64,000 nt of DNA from Willaertia magna (lineage: Eukaryota > Heterolobosea > Eutetramitea > Acrasida > Naegleriidae), in the NCBI GenBank assembly GCA_902984215.1, contig CADWAF010000148.1, positions 1-64,000 on the forward strand. The letters run 5' to 3'. Both the position numbers and the translations under genes were made by a program. The notes below the pieces were generated by a model. The model was not told the DNA's origin. It made no database searches and saw only the letters and a list, made by a program, of their open reading frames with translations. Shown here in pieces: positions 41,352 through 53,802 of this stretch; within the stretch, counting starts at the first letter, position 1; every line of letters starts with the position of its first letter.

Positions 41352-41467
41352 TTGTTTTTGATTTTTAAGCTTGCAAAATTGTTAGACTTTCTTCTTTAGC
41401 TTGCATTAATTTATATAAAAATAAATTATCTATTTATGGATGTATATAAAAATAATTTTATATAAAA

Positions 41468-44400
41468 TTAGTTAAAGTGTTTTGTTAATTTTTGTAAAGC
41501 AATATTGCATAATTCTTCAACTATACTTTCCTTATTTAATAATACTTGTTGTTGTAAATATCTTCGTAATAAACTTAAACTAGTTTTTAAATCACAAAAC
41601 ATGAAATGCATTCCATAAATCTTAGAACATACATATTCACAAGCACATAATAAGTAATGATTATATTCATTATTTTTCAATCCATTTAAACAAAGTTCTG
41701 CTATTAATTGAGCTTCACAACTATCTTCTAATTTAATTCCAGATTGAAGAATCATTCTTAATACACTATCAACTTCAATTAAATTTAAAGTATATCCATT
41801 AGAAATACATGATGAAATAATATCACCAAATTCTTCAAAAGTATTTTCTTCATCTACTAATTGTTTTACTTTTTCAATAGCCATTAAATGTAAACTTCTA
41901 TGTTTAAGTTGAAGAGCAAATTCACATGCCAATAAATCTTTCTTCTCATTAAATAATAATTTAATAAAATCATTTCCTTTCTCTTCAGATAAAAGATCAT
42001 AATGTTCTAATGCAATTGTTAATAAAATATTTTCAAAATCTTTAACTTTAATTAATAAATCAATTAATAATTCTTCTAAGAATTTATGATTCATTTCATT
42101 ATCTTTAGACCATATTCTAATAATAAAGGAAAGACCTTTCCATTGATTTTCTTTTGTTGATTCTTCAATTAATTCTTTAAATTGTTTAGAGAATTCCTCA
42201 CTTGGTGGAATAGCATTACTAAGACTTTCCTTTTTATTTGGAAAGTTCTCAGCAACAACATCTCTAGTTTGATAAGTTTGAAGAGTTGTACTCTCCTGAG
42301 TATTACTTGTTGTGTTATCTTCAATTGGTGTTGCTATTGATTTTACATCTTCTTTCTTCTTGTATTTATGAATGATTTTAAGTAATACAATTCTAATTTT
42401 CAATGGGAAATCATTTTCATTCTTTGAATATTGTTCTAATTGATCTATAAGAGTATTAAATAGATCTTGATTAATTTGATTAATGGATTGAATTATTGTG
42501 TGAATATAATGAATAGATAATTTAGCAGTATTAGGTGGGAAAATAGTTTCTTCATCTTCTAATAATTCTTCTTCTTCATCTTCTGAATCACTTTCATTTT
42601 CAATTTCATCAACTTGTCTAATTATAAAGTAAATAATAACATTTGAATTTATAATACTTACGTTATTAATGATTTGGTAATAATTTCAATTACTCTCAAA
42701 TAAGTTTGTTTAGTATCTAAAGTCATAAATAATGGTTGGTTAGTCAATTCAACATTTCCAAATATATTTTGATATTCTTCTTTTAATTCACTTAAAATAA
42801 TATCTATTATATGATCATTCTTTACAATTAATATAACATAGGCAAGAGGATCAATAATTGTAATATCCTTTTTATCTCTGAAGAAATTATCCCAAACTTC
42901 AAGTGTTTCTTCTAACTCTTGTTTTTGGAATATTCTCTTTGCTGCTTTTAATCTAAATAATGTATCTTTCATTTGGTTTAATATATCCTCATTCGTTTCT
43001 CTCTTTTTAAGAAGATTTATAATATCTTCAATTAATGATGTTCTTATTGGTAAAGGAAGTTTATAGTTATTTTCAAAAGCCATATTATTCACAATAATAG
43101 ATAGTTGATTTGCTGTTAATGTATCTAAGTGAGTTTGACATCTATTAATTCTTTCTTTTGAATCCATGTTAGTATTTGATAGAATCTTTTCTAATGAATA
43201 AAATAGTAATTTACTTAAATCTACATCTTCAAGCTCAATAGTATTTAATAATAAAGGTGTAATTATATACACATTATTTTCATTTAAAATAACATCTATT
43301 ATTGAAATAAGAGTATTGAAATTCTTGCATTCAAGTAAGTCAAAGAAATTAATTTCGTTTTCAGTCCTAGATTCTTCCTTCTCTTTAATAATAATATCAA
43401 TAAGATCCTTTTTCTTTTTAGTATTTTCATTGTTATCACCCATTACCTGTAATAATAATTCATATAAAAATTGAAGTTTTAATAAATTCTTTCCAGAAAT
43501 TTTAGTTGGTTCAAGTAATAAAGTAATTAAAGAATTAACATCTTCTTTCATTCCTGTCAATAATGATGGCAACAATGTTAATATATGTTTTCTTTCATGA
43601 GTTGAAATATAATCTTTTTCTAAAATAGTTTTAAAGTGAGCAAAGTAAAGTTTCTCCTTATTTACTTTAATTTCTTCAGCCAATTTAATTATATCATTAA
43701 ATTGTTCAATATCTTTTGTATTAGAGGCATCAATAAAAATATTATTTCTATATTCTTGATTACTTATAAACTCAACACCATTAATTTCCTTTTTCATAAT
43801 ACTAGATACAGTTTGAACATTTTTACATAATTTTGACATATTGTTGTATTCCTGAATATAATTGAACAATATTGAATTTAATTCAGTTTTTGGAATTTCT
43901 TGGGCCTTTTCATAGATGTCATCGTTATTCATTTCATCCAAGTATTCATGTAATGTGCTTCTTTCTTCATTATCCATTATTAATATCTTTAAACTGAAAT
44001 AATAAGCAAATACTTTCATTATTCTTTCTAAATCTTTAATGTTAATATTCTTAGGTTGTTTTTGAAGAATACTATCAAATAAATCTTTAACTTGTGAAAT
44101 GTTTTCTATAGAAATACTTAACAATATAGTCACGAATGAGATGATATTTCCTCTATTTAAAGCAAGAATTGAATACTCAATTAAATCTTTAGAATTTGAT
44201 AAAGATCCTTTATAAAGTAATAATTCCATTTCTAATTGTTTCATTCTACTCATTTGTTCTTTACTTTCATCTACTCTATTTAATATTCCAAATTGAGATA
44301 AAAAGGAACCTGAAGAAACCCAATAGAAATGATGTATTCTAGAAAAACTATCTTTAAGTATTGAACTTTCGTTATATAATTTAACAAATTCTTCGTGATA

Positions 44401-47400
44401 TGATGAAATACACCTTGAAATAAAGTTAATATCATTTACATCAACCAAAGAAGTAATATTTTCTTCATTAAGATTATTTAAGGTTTCTAACTTTTTGTGG
44501 CTTTCTAATATTACAGAAATTTCTTGAGCTGGGCAATGCTTAATAGCATAGGTTATTAACTCCCTTCGTTTATCGAAAGAAATATTTTTTGTTGTGTCTA
44601 AAGCTAAAGTTGAACATAGTTTATAAATACTAGATTGATTTTGTTTCATTAAAGTTTCAATTGTTTCTAAACTAGTTCCTTTTTTACTTGCTTTTTGTAG
44701 ACATGTTTCAATTACTACTCTTTTTATTTCTTCATGTTCTGATTTTAATTCAAATCCTAAATAAGTAGCAATAGATATAATTGCATTAATAGTTTCTTCA
44801 TCTGTTGTAAATTCATTATTATCAATAATATATTTGATAATATTTAAAGATTTATTCCTTTTGATATCCATTCTCATATCTAATGGTAATTTATAATTAT
44901 TAAAATATTTTGATGAAATATTTAATATGTTTATAATATTTTCCTCTAATTTCCATTTACTATCATTTTCCAAATTTAGTTTTTGAATTATATTTTTATG
45001 AAGTGAAATACATTTCTCTGCAATTTCAATTGAATTATCTTCAAAAGAAATACTACTATTAATTAATTCCATTGTTGCTCTGAATAGAACATCATCAGAT
45101 TCTTTAGGAGGAAGTATTTTAGTAATTGTAATATAATCGTTAACTAACTCAAAATGTCCAGCTAGACAACAATTCAATAAGAATTGGGTATAAATATCAG
45201 ATAAATTTATATCATTAAAAACCAATTCATAAAGTCTATTGATATCCATAAAGAGTGTTTGGAAAGTTCTCTCAGTACTATTTTTTTCTTTCATACTTCT
45301 TTGTAAAATTAGTTGGAAAATAGACATTGAATATCTTTCCTTCTCGACAAAAATACTAATTGGCTTGTGAATACCATAATTGGCTAAAATAGAAAGTGCT
45401 TCAACATGGTCTTTAACTTCATTAACTTTTTTCTTTAATTCTTCATTTGATATATCTTTAGGAAGACACTAATTATGTCAATTTTAAAAAGTGAAAATAA
45501 AAAACTTACCTTTAGTATTACATTCAATTGTTGTGTAACATTTTCTTGTTTGCATGAATAAATACAATCTATTGCTAATTTAGTCATCATTTCGTCATCT
45601 TTTATAATTCTATGTTTTTCATTAGGCTTGCTTGCTTCAAATATTTGTACACATTTAGAAATCTCTTGAGGTGCTAACTCTTCCAAAATGTACTTATATA
45701 ACATTGATTCTTTAGCAGCTTTAGATTCATTACATTGATCAATAAATATTAATCCTCTGTTTTTAAGTTGAGATACAATATCATCACTGTAAACATTAAT
45801 TAATAGCTTAAACTTTTCATAATTTGATAATTTGTCAACGTATTCTTCGAAACCTAATAATTGTTTTTCAATATCATGCGAATTATTAGAACTATAAATA
45901 ATTAAATTTAAAAAGCCAAATTGGTTATATAATTTATCTAAATTTAAAACGCCATGACTATTTCTTCCTATATCTAATAAAACCAATGAGTGACTTACTA
46001 AACCAGAAACTTCCTCAATAGTTGTAGCTCTTTTAAGGTACCACTGGGTAATCTCTTCTGATGTTAAATTATTGTAGACAATGTTATTATTTAAAAATCG
46101 TTTCTGGAACCAATAAGTTTCAACAAAATCGACTTTCTTTCGACATCTCTCTGCAAAATCCCATTTTGCCATCATTTTAGTTTCTGGATCTACATTAGGG
46201 AGCAGTTCTTCAAATTCATTTGGATCAGTTGTTTCTGGTATATTGTTTAATATTTCTAGTTGTTGTTGGGGGGATATCACATTAGTTAAACAAGAGTTTT
46301 CATCTAACAAAACGTAGGTCCAAATAATATTTAAAGAAAGAAAATCTCTTAATAAAGCTCTTTCTTTTGCATATTCTACAATGTCACATTCTCTGAAAGT
46401 TAAATATTGATCAGCTAAATATATATTATCATTAATATTTAAAAATTCAATTAACCTATCATAATATAAAAGTAATTTAGCTCTAATAATACAAATATCT
46501 TTTATATTAGAAGGTATTTCATCATTTTCTAAATTATTAAAGTATTGATACAAATCATTACTATTTGTTTCTTTTTTTAATAAATGGTCTGTTGCAACAA
46601 TACCATATTGTAAAAGTGCTTTCATTGTATCTATTGAACCAGTTACTTTAGTTAAACATTCATTTAATACCCATTTTGTATCTGTAATACTTGCTAACTT
46701 TTCAATAGATTCAAGTGTCACTTTTTGTCTCTTCCACATCTTTTTAAATATATCATCTGAATTAATATTATATATTTTAGCTAATTCTAGAGCTTCTTCA
46801 AACCTTATTATTTTATTAATAATAATTTAATTAATTAATACTTACTCTCCCTCATCTACTTTTCTTTGAAACTCTAATTGAGGTAATTTCTCCCAAAAAT
46901 AAAATAGTTTATATGCCATTGAAACAGAAGATGGTATCATTTCTTCTTCTTTTAAATCTTCATTTACATCACGTGATGGAGAAGAAAGAAATGAAAATAA
47001 AGAAGAAAAAGCACTAAATATAGAAGTTTGTTTACCTCTTTCCATTAATTCATCCATTTGTTCTTTTTGTTTTTGTAATAACACTAATTTTTGATCAATT
47101 ACAAGTTGACTAATAATTTTAAACTTTAAATATGGAACTATTAAATACTTACTCTTTGTTAAAATCATATTGTAACATAAAAAACCTTCCATCTACAGCT
47201 TTCGTTATAATTGGAATTCCTTCTACCTCTTCTACACTATTTAATAAATTTTCTTTTGTATCAATATTACAAATAGTAATTTCTCTATTTAATGTACATA
47301 ATATAATAGAAGATGTAGTCCACCAATTAAATTCTAAAATATCTTCAAATTTTGTTGTAAAAACAACTCTAGATTCATTTTCTTCAATTTGTTTAAATCT

Positions 47401-48433
47401 AAATAAATATAAAGTATTACTCTTATTAGATAATGAAAGACATGAAGAACCATCTTTTGAGAAGATTATTCTTGTTCTTTCATCATTTAAATTATATTGA
47501 TTCTTATGTTTAATTATTTCTTGTTTTTGTTCATTAATTTTAATTAATTCATTCCCTTCAGGATAATTTCTAAATATACATTCAGTTTCACTTGATTTTA
47601 AAGAAATTGCAATTAAATAAGATGATTCATTAAAAACATCAAATCCAATTATTTGATTATTATAAATATTATATTTATATAATTCTATATTTGTATTATC
47701 TCTTAAAAAGGGAATACAATAAATATTATTATTAAATAAAAAAGTAATATCATATTTTTCATTACTTATTAAATTTGATCTTGTTATTTTCAAATGTTGT
47801 ATTCCATCTTGTTCAAATAGTTTTAAATTATTATTTATTGTAAAATATTTTCCTAAATCAATTTTAATTAAGGTAGTTTTTAATAAATCACTGTAAATAA
47901 TTAATTGAAATGGATAAATTAAAAGTACACATAGATCATCACATATTGAAATTAATTTCTTTTTATCTGTCCAATCAACAGATTTAATATGACGTACTGG
48001 AATTAAATCTTGATAAAAATATAATATATTATCTTTACAAATATATAATCCATAATTATTGTAATCTATTGCCCAAGTATTTTTATAATAATCAATAATT
48101 GATTCTCTTAAATTATTATTTGATGTCTCTTCTTCTTTCTGATTTGATGATTTATTTGGTAAAACAACTAAAAAAATATTAATCTTATATTTTAATATAA
48201 AACTTACTTGAATATAAATTAGTAAGAAATTGAGTAATATTTCCTATAATTGAAAGATTTTTCTTTTGATCTATTGTTTCATAATTGTTATTAATATTTT
48301 TAGGTAATTGTTTTACATTCCTTGTAGAATGTTCTTCTAATTCTTCAAAACAATAAAGAATTGGCTTATTAATGTTATTTCCGTTCATATCATCTGATTC
48401 CGAAATTAATGTATCATTTAAATCACCATTCAT
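41468..48433 (-). CDS. NBAS: NBAS, Sec39-domain NRZ/Dsl1 tether subunit
   Basis: Largest gene here: about 2251 residues, six exons 48208-48433, 47153-48167, 46846-47109, 45510-46803, 42662-45468 and 41468-42617 (introns 40-44 nt, phases agree). NBAS tethers Golgi-to-ER vesicles and in animals also works in nonsense-mediated decay. A divergent N-terminal propeller is followed by the Sec39 region: FEEALELAKIYNI...KKMWKRQKVTLESIEK, DTKWVLNECLTKVTGSID, LEILNNIPETTDPNEFEELLP, EEITQWYLKRATTIEEVSGL, APQEISKCVQIFEAS and DDEMMTKLAIDCIYSC. These match human NBAS in order. The long C-terminal helical half is less conserved. The start is the ATG at 48433; the frame extends to a GTG. Confidence 0.88.
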
Positions 48434-48671
48434 CTTATTTTTTTTCACTTTTACTTCTTGGAAAAGACTTTTAGCAGCGTTACAACTGTTTACGTGGTTT
48501 GTTAGAATTTGCCAACCCTATTATTGGTACATGTAGTATATAGCTACTTCATAAAGGAGTTTTTATACAAGATACCTTGCCATTAAACAACTGTTGACAA
48601 AGTTCCCTTGATGTTGTGTTTTGTTTTTACCATGCACATGCTAGCAGAGCAGATCACCAACAAAATAAAAA

Positions 48672-49358
48672 ATGGAATTGTGGCTTTTTGCTTTCTTGTG
48701 GTTTGTTGCTCTAGTCATTGTTTTTCACATCGGAGAGTTTCTAGTAACTTATTTATATAATAGAAAGATATGTTCAATTTCTTGTAAGTCAATTCTTTAT
48801 CAATTTAATTTACATTTTTAAATAAGCTTTGGCCATTCAAAAGGATTATGTTATTGCAATGAGTGCTGCAGTTATTGAATTTACAATTGAAACTTATTTC
48901 TTCCCTTCTTTAAAACAATATACTTGGATTTGTTATATTGGAATAATTTTGACAATAATTGGTGAAGTAATTCGTAAAACTGGAATGGTTACTGCTGGAA
49001 TGGCTTTTACACATTACATTCAACATCATAGAAGAGAAGGTCACAATTTAGTCACCAATGGAATTTATCAATATATTCGTCATCCAGGATATCTTGGATG
49101 GTTCATTTGGGCTCGTAAGTAATTTCACAATACTTCAAAAAAAACTTAAAAACATTAGCTGCCACACAATTAATTTTAATGAATCCATTCTGCACTCTTG
49201 CTTTCCTTGCAGTTGCTTGGTATTTCTTTTATGATAGAATTCCATATGAAGAAGAAACTCTTATTGGAATGTTTGGTAATCAATATATTGAATATAGAAA
49301 GAAAACACCAAGTTATATTCCATTCATTGATAGTATTACAATCAATAAAAATAAATAA
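48672..49358 (+). CDS. ICMT: Isoprenylcysteine carboxyl methyltransferase
   Basis: Membrane methyltransferase that caps prenylated, cleaved CaaX proteins in the ER. 199 residues, exons 48672-48783, 48827-49114 and 49159-49358. Four or more hydrophobic segments, then the ICMT signature: HYIQHHRREGHNLVTNGIYQYIRHPGYLGWFIWAPATQLILMNPFC, given here in pieces as YIRHPGYLGWFIWA, PATQLILMNPFC, and FYDRIPYEEETLIGMFGNQ with the ending QYIEYRKKTPSYIPF. It fits the human protein without its N-terminal extra helices. A likely substrate in this window is the CaaX-ended PARN. Confidence 0.95.
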
Positions 49359-49365
49359 TTTTATT

Positions 49366-51057
49366 TTACAATCTTGGTAAATTTTTTTTGTAATAAGAAG
49401 AATTTCTACTATTATTATCTTCTTCATCATTATCTAAAGTATATGCTGTTTGAATAGCATCTGTATTTCCAAAACTATCATCAGTTAATTTAAATGCTGT
49501 TTTAGATTGACCAATACAAGTACAACAATAAATCTCTTTCATTTCATTAAATGGAGTCATTTGATAAATCATTGTCGATGCTAAAACACACATCGTTACA
49601 TCTAATACACCAAAATTGGTAGCTCTGTAAAATAGACCAAATGTGACTGTACTTGCAGCATATTCAATAATTACAAATATCATTTGTATTATGACTATTG
49701 TAGCAATTAAACTTAATACAATTACAAATTTTGTAAATTTAATTTGGAATATAGATAAATTATTAGCTTTTCTTAATTTTAAATATAATTTAGTACCAAA
49801 AATAATAAAAACAAAAATAAAAAACATCATAAATCCAACAGTTAAAGAAAAGTACACAATATTAAATATTTTAACAATGCTCTTCTCAAAAGTGTAAACA
49901 AAAGGAAGTACAGCCAATGCAATAACAAATAAATAGAAAATTACTAAAATTATCTTTAAACCAAAATGTGTATTAACTGTATCTGATCTATTCATAGAAG
50001 TTAATAAAACATTAACCCAAATAACAAAAGTAACAAATAGTGCTGTAATTAAAGGTAATAAACTAAGTGCTCTAAAGAATCCAGCACCAATATCTACTTT
50101 TTGAATATAAACATCAATAAAAGCAAAACTTAATACATTTTCTAATGAAATAAATAAAAAGTAAATTAATAGAAAAATAATTACTTTCCAATTTAATGAA
50201 AATACTTCATCATATATTGCTTTATGTAATGGAACAAATCTAAATTTAACTTTTTGTCTAATCTTTTTAAAATTTCTATATGCTAATGGTATAACATTAA
50301 ATACCATTGTAACAAATATTAAAAACATTGATATTACAAAACATATAATTGGAAAACCTCTAAATGTTACAGGTACAATATTTATAGAAAAAATATCACA
50401 TCTATATCCATAATATTTACTGTCACATAAACAAATATATGGATTCTTAGATGTTTTTAATAATGATTGTCCTTGAAATAAAGGTGTACTTATAGTATTA
50501 TCCATCCAAAAATAAGAACTATCAAAACATGCATTATCTTCAGTTTCATATGAAAAACAAGTAGCATTATTTTCTACAATGTATTCATGAAATGAAATAA
50601 AATCATCTCTTTTACAATAATTACAATAATTCATTAATATACCCATTTCTTTAAGAGATGTTCTTAAAATAATATCATTTGTAATTCCATATGTTTGATT
50701 CATAAATGATTTAGCATTACTTATTAATTTTGGTGCTGTATTACAAAATAAAGAGCTACATGAATCTATAGAATACTTTTCAGATAGTTTTTTAAAATTA
50801 TCGGGACTACAAATATTGATGGATGAAGTATCAAAAAATTCATAATAAATGAAATAATCTACTGATGATTCATATCTATAAACATATTCATCTTCATCTA
50901 AAACAAATACGGAACTACATGCGATTGTAGATATATTTTGATGTGTAACTGTTGATAAAGTACAATTTTGCCAAACAGGAGAACACAAACAAACAGAAGT
51001 TAAAATTTGAGAAATCACTAGAGTGAATATTATCCTATTAAAATATGTTTCTGTCAT
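49366..51057 (-). CDS. EGF-like seven-helix membrane protein
   Basis: Intronless, 563 residues. Signal-peptide-like start (MTETYFNRIIFTLVISQILT), then a 220-residue Cys-rich ectodomain with many paired Cys and a final EGF-like unit, CLCDSKYYGYRCDI. Then seven hydrophobic helices: FPIICFVISMFLIFVTMVF, IIFLLIYFLFISLENVLSF, SLLPLITALFVTFVIWVNVL, LKIILVIFYLFVIALAVLPF, IVYFSLTVGFMMFFIFVFII, IVLSLIATIVIIQMIFVII and FGVLDVTMCVLASTMIYQM. The tail has an Asp/Asn-rich segment. Looks like a receptor, perhaps GPCR-like; no family named. The start at 51057 follows an A-run; an ATG at 51081 is in frame. Confidence 0.75.
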   Translation of the reverse strand: MTETYFNRIIFTLVISQILTSVCLCSPVWQNCTLSTVTHQNISTIACSSVFVLDEDEYVYRYESSVDYFIYYEFFDTSSINICSPDNFKKLSEKYSIDSCSSLFCNTAPKLISNAKSFMNQTYGITNDIILRTSLKEMGILMNYCNYCKRDDFISFHEYIVENNATCFSYETEDNACFDSSYFWMDNTISTPLFQGQSLLKTSKNPYICLCDSKYYGYRCDIFSINIVPVTFRGFPIICFVISMFLIFVTMVFNVIPLAYRNFKKIRQKVKFRFVPLHKAIYDEVFSLNWKVIIFLLIYFLFISLENVLSFAFIDVYIQKVDIGAGFFRALSLLPLITALFVTFVIWVNVLLTSMNRSDTVNTHFGLKIILVIFYLFVIALAVLPFVYTFEKSIVKIFNIVYFSLTVGFMMFFIFVFIIFGTKLYLKLRKANNLSIFQIKFTKFVIVLSLIATIVIIQMIFVIIEYAASTVTFGLFYRATNFGVLDVTMCVLASTMIYQMTPFNEMKEIYCCTCIGQSKTAFKLTDDSFGNTDAIQTAYTLDNDEEDNNSRNSSYYKKNLPRL

Positions 51058-51115
51058 TTTTTTGATTGCTGATTCAAGCATCTCGGGATTATGTTATTTC
51101 ACAAAGTAATTAAAA

Positions 51116-51884
51116 ATGGGCGGGAAACAAACAAGAGAAACACCTCCAAAAACCATTATTCTACCTTTGGATAAAATGTAGGTTTCTTGTTATTGTTGTT
51201 AGCAATAGTTGACTAGAGATTAGTGCTGTTATTGGTTTGAGAGGTTCGGGAAAGAGTTGTTTTGTAAATAGTATGGAAAGTCATTCAAATAATACAAGCA
51301 TTGCTACCCTAGACCATAAATTAATTAATGACTTACTCCTGAATAAGATATTTGAGCTACAAGAATTTAGTACTGATCATTTATTGAGAAACACTTCTTC
51401 AACATGTAAATTTGGACCAGATGTATTTCCCTTTATTAAGGGAATGATTTTCTTAATTAACAGAAATGAAACTATATCTCTACACTATTCATTAGAATGT
51501 TTATTAAATATCTTTGCTACCTATCGTAAGTTACCTATTTGCTGAGGCATGATTTATCATCCTTTTTGTTAATTAATAGCTGTATTTCATAGTTTACCTG
51601 TAGTTTTATTATTAAATTTATTTGAAACAAGTGCAGACTGTTTGCCTTTAAGTTCTGATTTTGAAAAGGCTTTGGAACAAGCTTTAATATTAATTCAAAC
51701 TAATTATAAAAGTATGTGTTATACTTTTGAGGTCAACTTGAACCGATGTTTAGAAAAAACATTATTACAAGAAATTGCACAATGTTTTTATGTAAATACT
51801 CTTCCAACTGATAAGAATAATAATTCTCAAGATATAATACAAGAAGATAATTATCAACATTATAGACAAAGTAAATTACATTAA
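51116..51884 (+). CDS. Degenerate Arf-like protein, myristoylation motif
   Basis: Three exons: 51116-51177, 51224-51525, 51580-51884; 222 residues. Starts MGGKQTRE (myristoylation motif), then LPLDKIAVIGLRGSGKSCFV, an Arf/SRP-receptor-like beta strand with an intact P-loop GLRGSGKS. After that the G-domain erodes: no W-D-x-G-G switch II is found where FIKGMIFLINRNET (Arf: VDGIIFVVDSND) begins, and the N-K-x-D base motif is replaced by VVLLLNLFETSAD. The C-terminal tail is polar with Asn/Gln. It may bind GTP weakly or act as a pseudo-GTPase. Its stop overlaps that of the convergent phosphoesterase by three bases. Confidence 0.65.
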
Positions 51885-53128
51885 TTAAATGTTACAGTCA
51901 AATGAGCAATTTCAGGAGCACAAAACAATCTAAAAGGGAAATGAGTACCTACACCACTAGAAGTATAACAAAATCTACCTCTATTAAATTTAGATTTTCT
52001 ATAAATCATTTTAATTTCTGATTGTTGTTGGTGTTGTTGATGTAAATGAGAAAATCTATCTATTAATGTAGAAGAATCAATATCATTATTAAGTTCACAT
52101 AATCCACTACCCCATTCCCAATTCTTACAAACATTTAATACTCTTTGAACTATTTTAAATTTTTCAATTCTTTTTCTTAAAACTGACCAAATTGGTAACT
52201 TTTTAAAAATATAACCTATAATAGGAATAAGAGGTATGTAAACAAAATAATTTTGTTTCATTTCTTTTTCTTGTTCAGTAGAAATAAATGATAATGAAAG
52301 ATTTCTTAAAAGAATTGAAGGTAAAGGTATTTTAACTTGCCCGTGATGAGTGTGACCCGCTAATATTAAATCGAGGTGTAAAATATCTTGTTTTAACCAT
52401 CGAATAGTATCTGGATTATGACTTAATAATATTCTAAAAGTATTTTCATTAATTGGTTGTTCATTAATAAATTTAACAATTTTATGATAATATTCCCAAA
52501 AGAAATTATCATAAAAATCTGGGAATCCAACAATTTCAACTTCAAATGGATTATTATTATTGTCAATTTTAATTTTTGTAAAGAAATTATGTTGATTGAT
52601 TGATGTTGTTGGATCTAATATTGTGATAATTGATTCATTTAATTTTTGTATTAAAATATTTCGTTGTTGTAAATCACAATGACGCTCATCGTGATTTCCT
52701 AATATACAATAAATACCATATTTAGATTTTAATTTATTTAAAAAATTTTGGGTTAACCAATCAACATCTATATGTAAATATTGTTGAAATAAATCACCTG
52801 TAATTACAATTATATCAACATTTAATTCATTAATATTTTCAATCATTTTACTTAATTGACTTTTTGTAATTCTATGATATTTAATTTTATTTATTAATTT
52901 TTCTCTCCATGTTAAGTTATCTAATTGTTCTTGATAATAATCAAAATGAATATCTGTCAAATGTACAATTTTAAGAATTTTATTATTTAAAATTGATGTT
53001 GTTTGATTTCCAAATGGTAAAATATGATAATGTATTTTAATTTCTTCATTTCGGAATATCCATTTAAAAATCACAAAGAGTAAATTTTGCAAGCTTTTAA
53101 GCATTATTTGAAATAAAAATTGAAACAT
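51881..53128 (-). CDS. Calcineurin-like metallophosphoesterase
   Basis: Protein of 415 residues with the two-metal phosphoesterase fold. N-terminal hydrophobic stretch (MFQFLFQIMLKSLQNLLFVIF) suggests membrane attachment. Metal ligands: KIVHLTDIHFD, DIIVITGDLFQ, YCILGNHDERH, LLSHNPDTI and ILAGHTHHGQVKIPL; the C-terminal GRFCYTSSGVGTHFPFR is typical of the YkuE/MPPE-like group. Substrate unknown. The start follows an A-run. Intronless. Confidence 0.85.
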   Translation of the reverse strand: MFQFLFQIMLKSLQNLLFVIFKWIFRNEEIKIHYHILPFGNQTTSILNNKILKIVHLTDIHFDYYQEQLDNLTWREKLINKIKYHRITKSQLSKMIENINELNVDIIVITGDLFQQYLHIDVDWLTQNFLNKLKSKYGIYCILGNHDERHCDLQQRNILIQKLNESIITILDPTTSINQHNFFTKIKIDNNNNPFEVEIVGFPDFYDNFFWEYYHKIVKFINEQPINENTFRILLSHNPDTIRWLKQDILHLDLILAGHTHHGQVKIPLPSILLRNLSLSFISTEQEKEMKQNYFVYIPLIPIIGYIFKKLPIWSVLRKRIEKFKIVQRVLNVCKNWEWGSGLCELNNDIDSSTLIDRFSHLHQQHQQQSEIKMIYRKSKFNRGRFCYTSSGVGTHFPFRLFCAPEIAHLTVTFN

Positions 53129-53342
53129 TTTTTAGAAGAAAATTGGCATGAAACAACACGTGTTATAGATTCCGGTATCCGATACGAACAGAATTGTCTC
53201 CGGTGTGAGTTTCAAGGCTGTCAGCTGACAATATTGCAATTTGATTTATTATTCAATTTCTCCATTTAAAAATCCTAAAGGCAACACTAGTGGTATGCAG
53301 AGGAGTTATTGAACTGTTGTCTCTTTTTTTACAAAAAAATAG

Positions 53343-53751
53343 ATGAGTTTAGTTCCCAGAGGAAATAGAATTTATAAATTGTTATCTTCAACTTTCCAGC
53401 CATCGGTTTTAAAAATCAGGTAAATAATAATTTACAATGATATTATAATTGTGATTTATTGTAATAAGAAATAAATCAAAGGTACATGAACAAGACCCTT
53501 TACATAAAGAGATACATGAACAAGCCGGAGGAGAGTCCTATATAGATGTTTATATAGTTAGTGATTCTTTTAAAGGAAGACAACAAGTAGAAAGACAAAG
53601 AATGATAATGAAAATTTTACAATCAGAATTTATTAGTGGACTTCATGCTTTAACAGTTAATGCTAAAACGCTATCGGAACATGAGACATTTCAAGATAGA
53701 GTAGAGAGGATGAAAGAGCTGAGGAAACATAATAATACTTCAACTGAGTAA
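53343..53751 (+). CDS. BOLA1: BolA-family protein
   Basis: 119 residues, two exons: 53343-53419 and 53469-53751. BolA proteins partner with monothiol glutaredoxins in iron-sulfur cluster handling. The first 25 residues (MSLVPRGNRIYKLLSSTFQP) are a basic mitochondrial-type presequence. The core reads QAGGESYIDVYIVSDSFKGR, VERQRMIMKILQSEF, GLHALTVNAKTLSEHE, matching VVVVSDAFEG...RHR...GVHALSIRARTPEE. The class is certain; BOLA1 rather than BOLA3 is a guess because the single-Cys site is absent. Confidence 0.9.
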
Positions 53752-53802
53752 CAATTACTTTAATAGGTAATTTGTGAAACTATGGATATTAATTAGGAAA
53801 CT

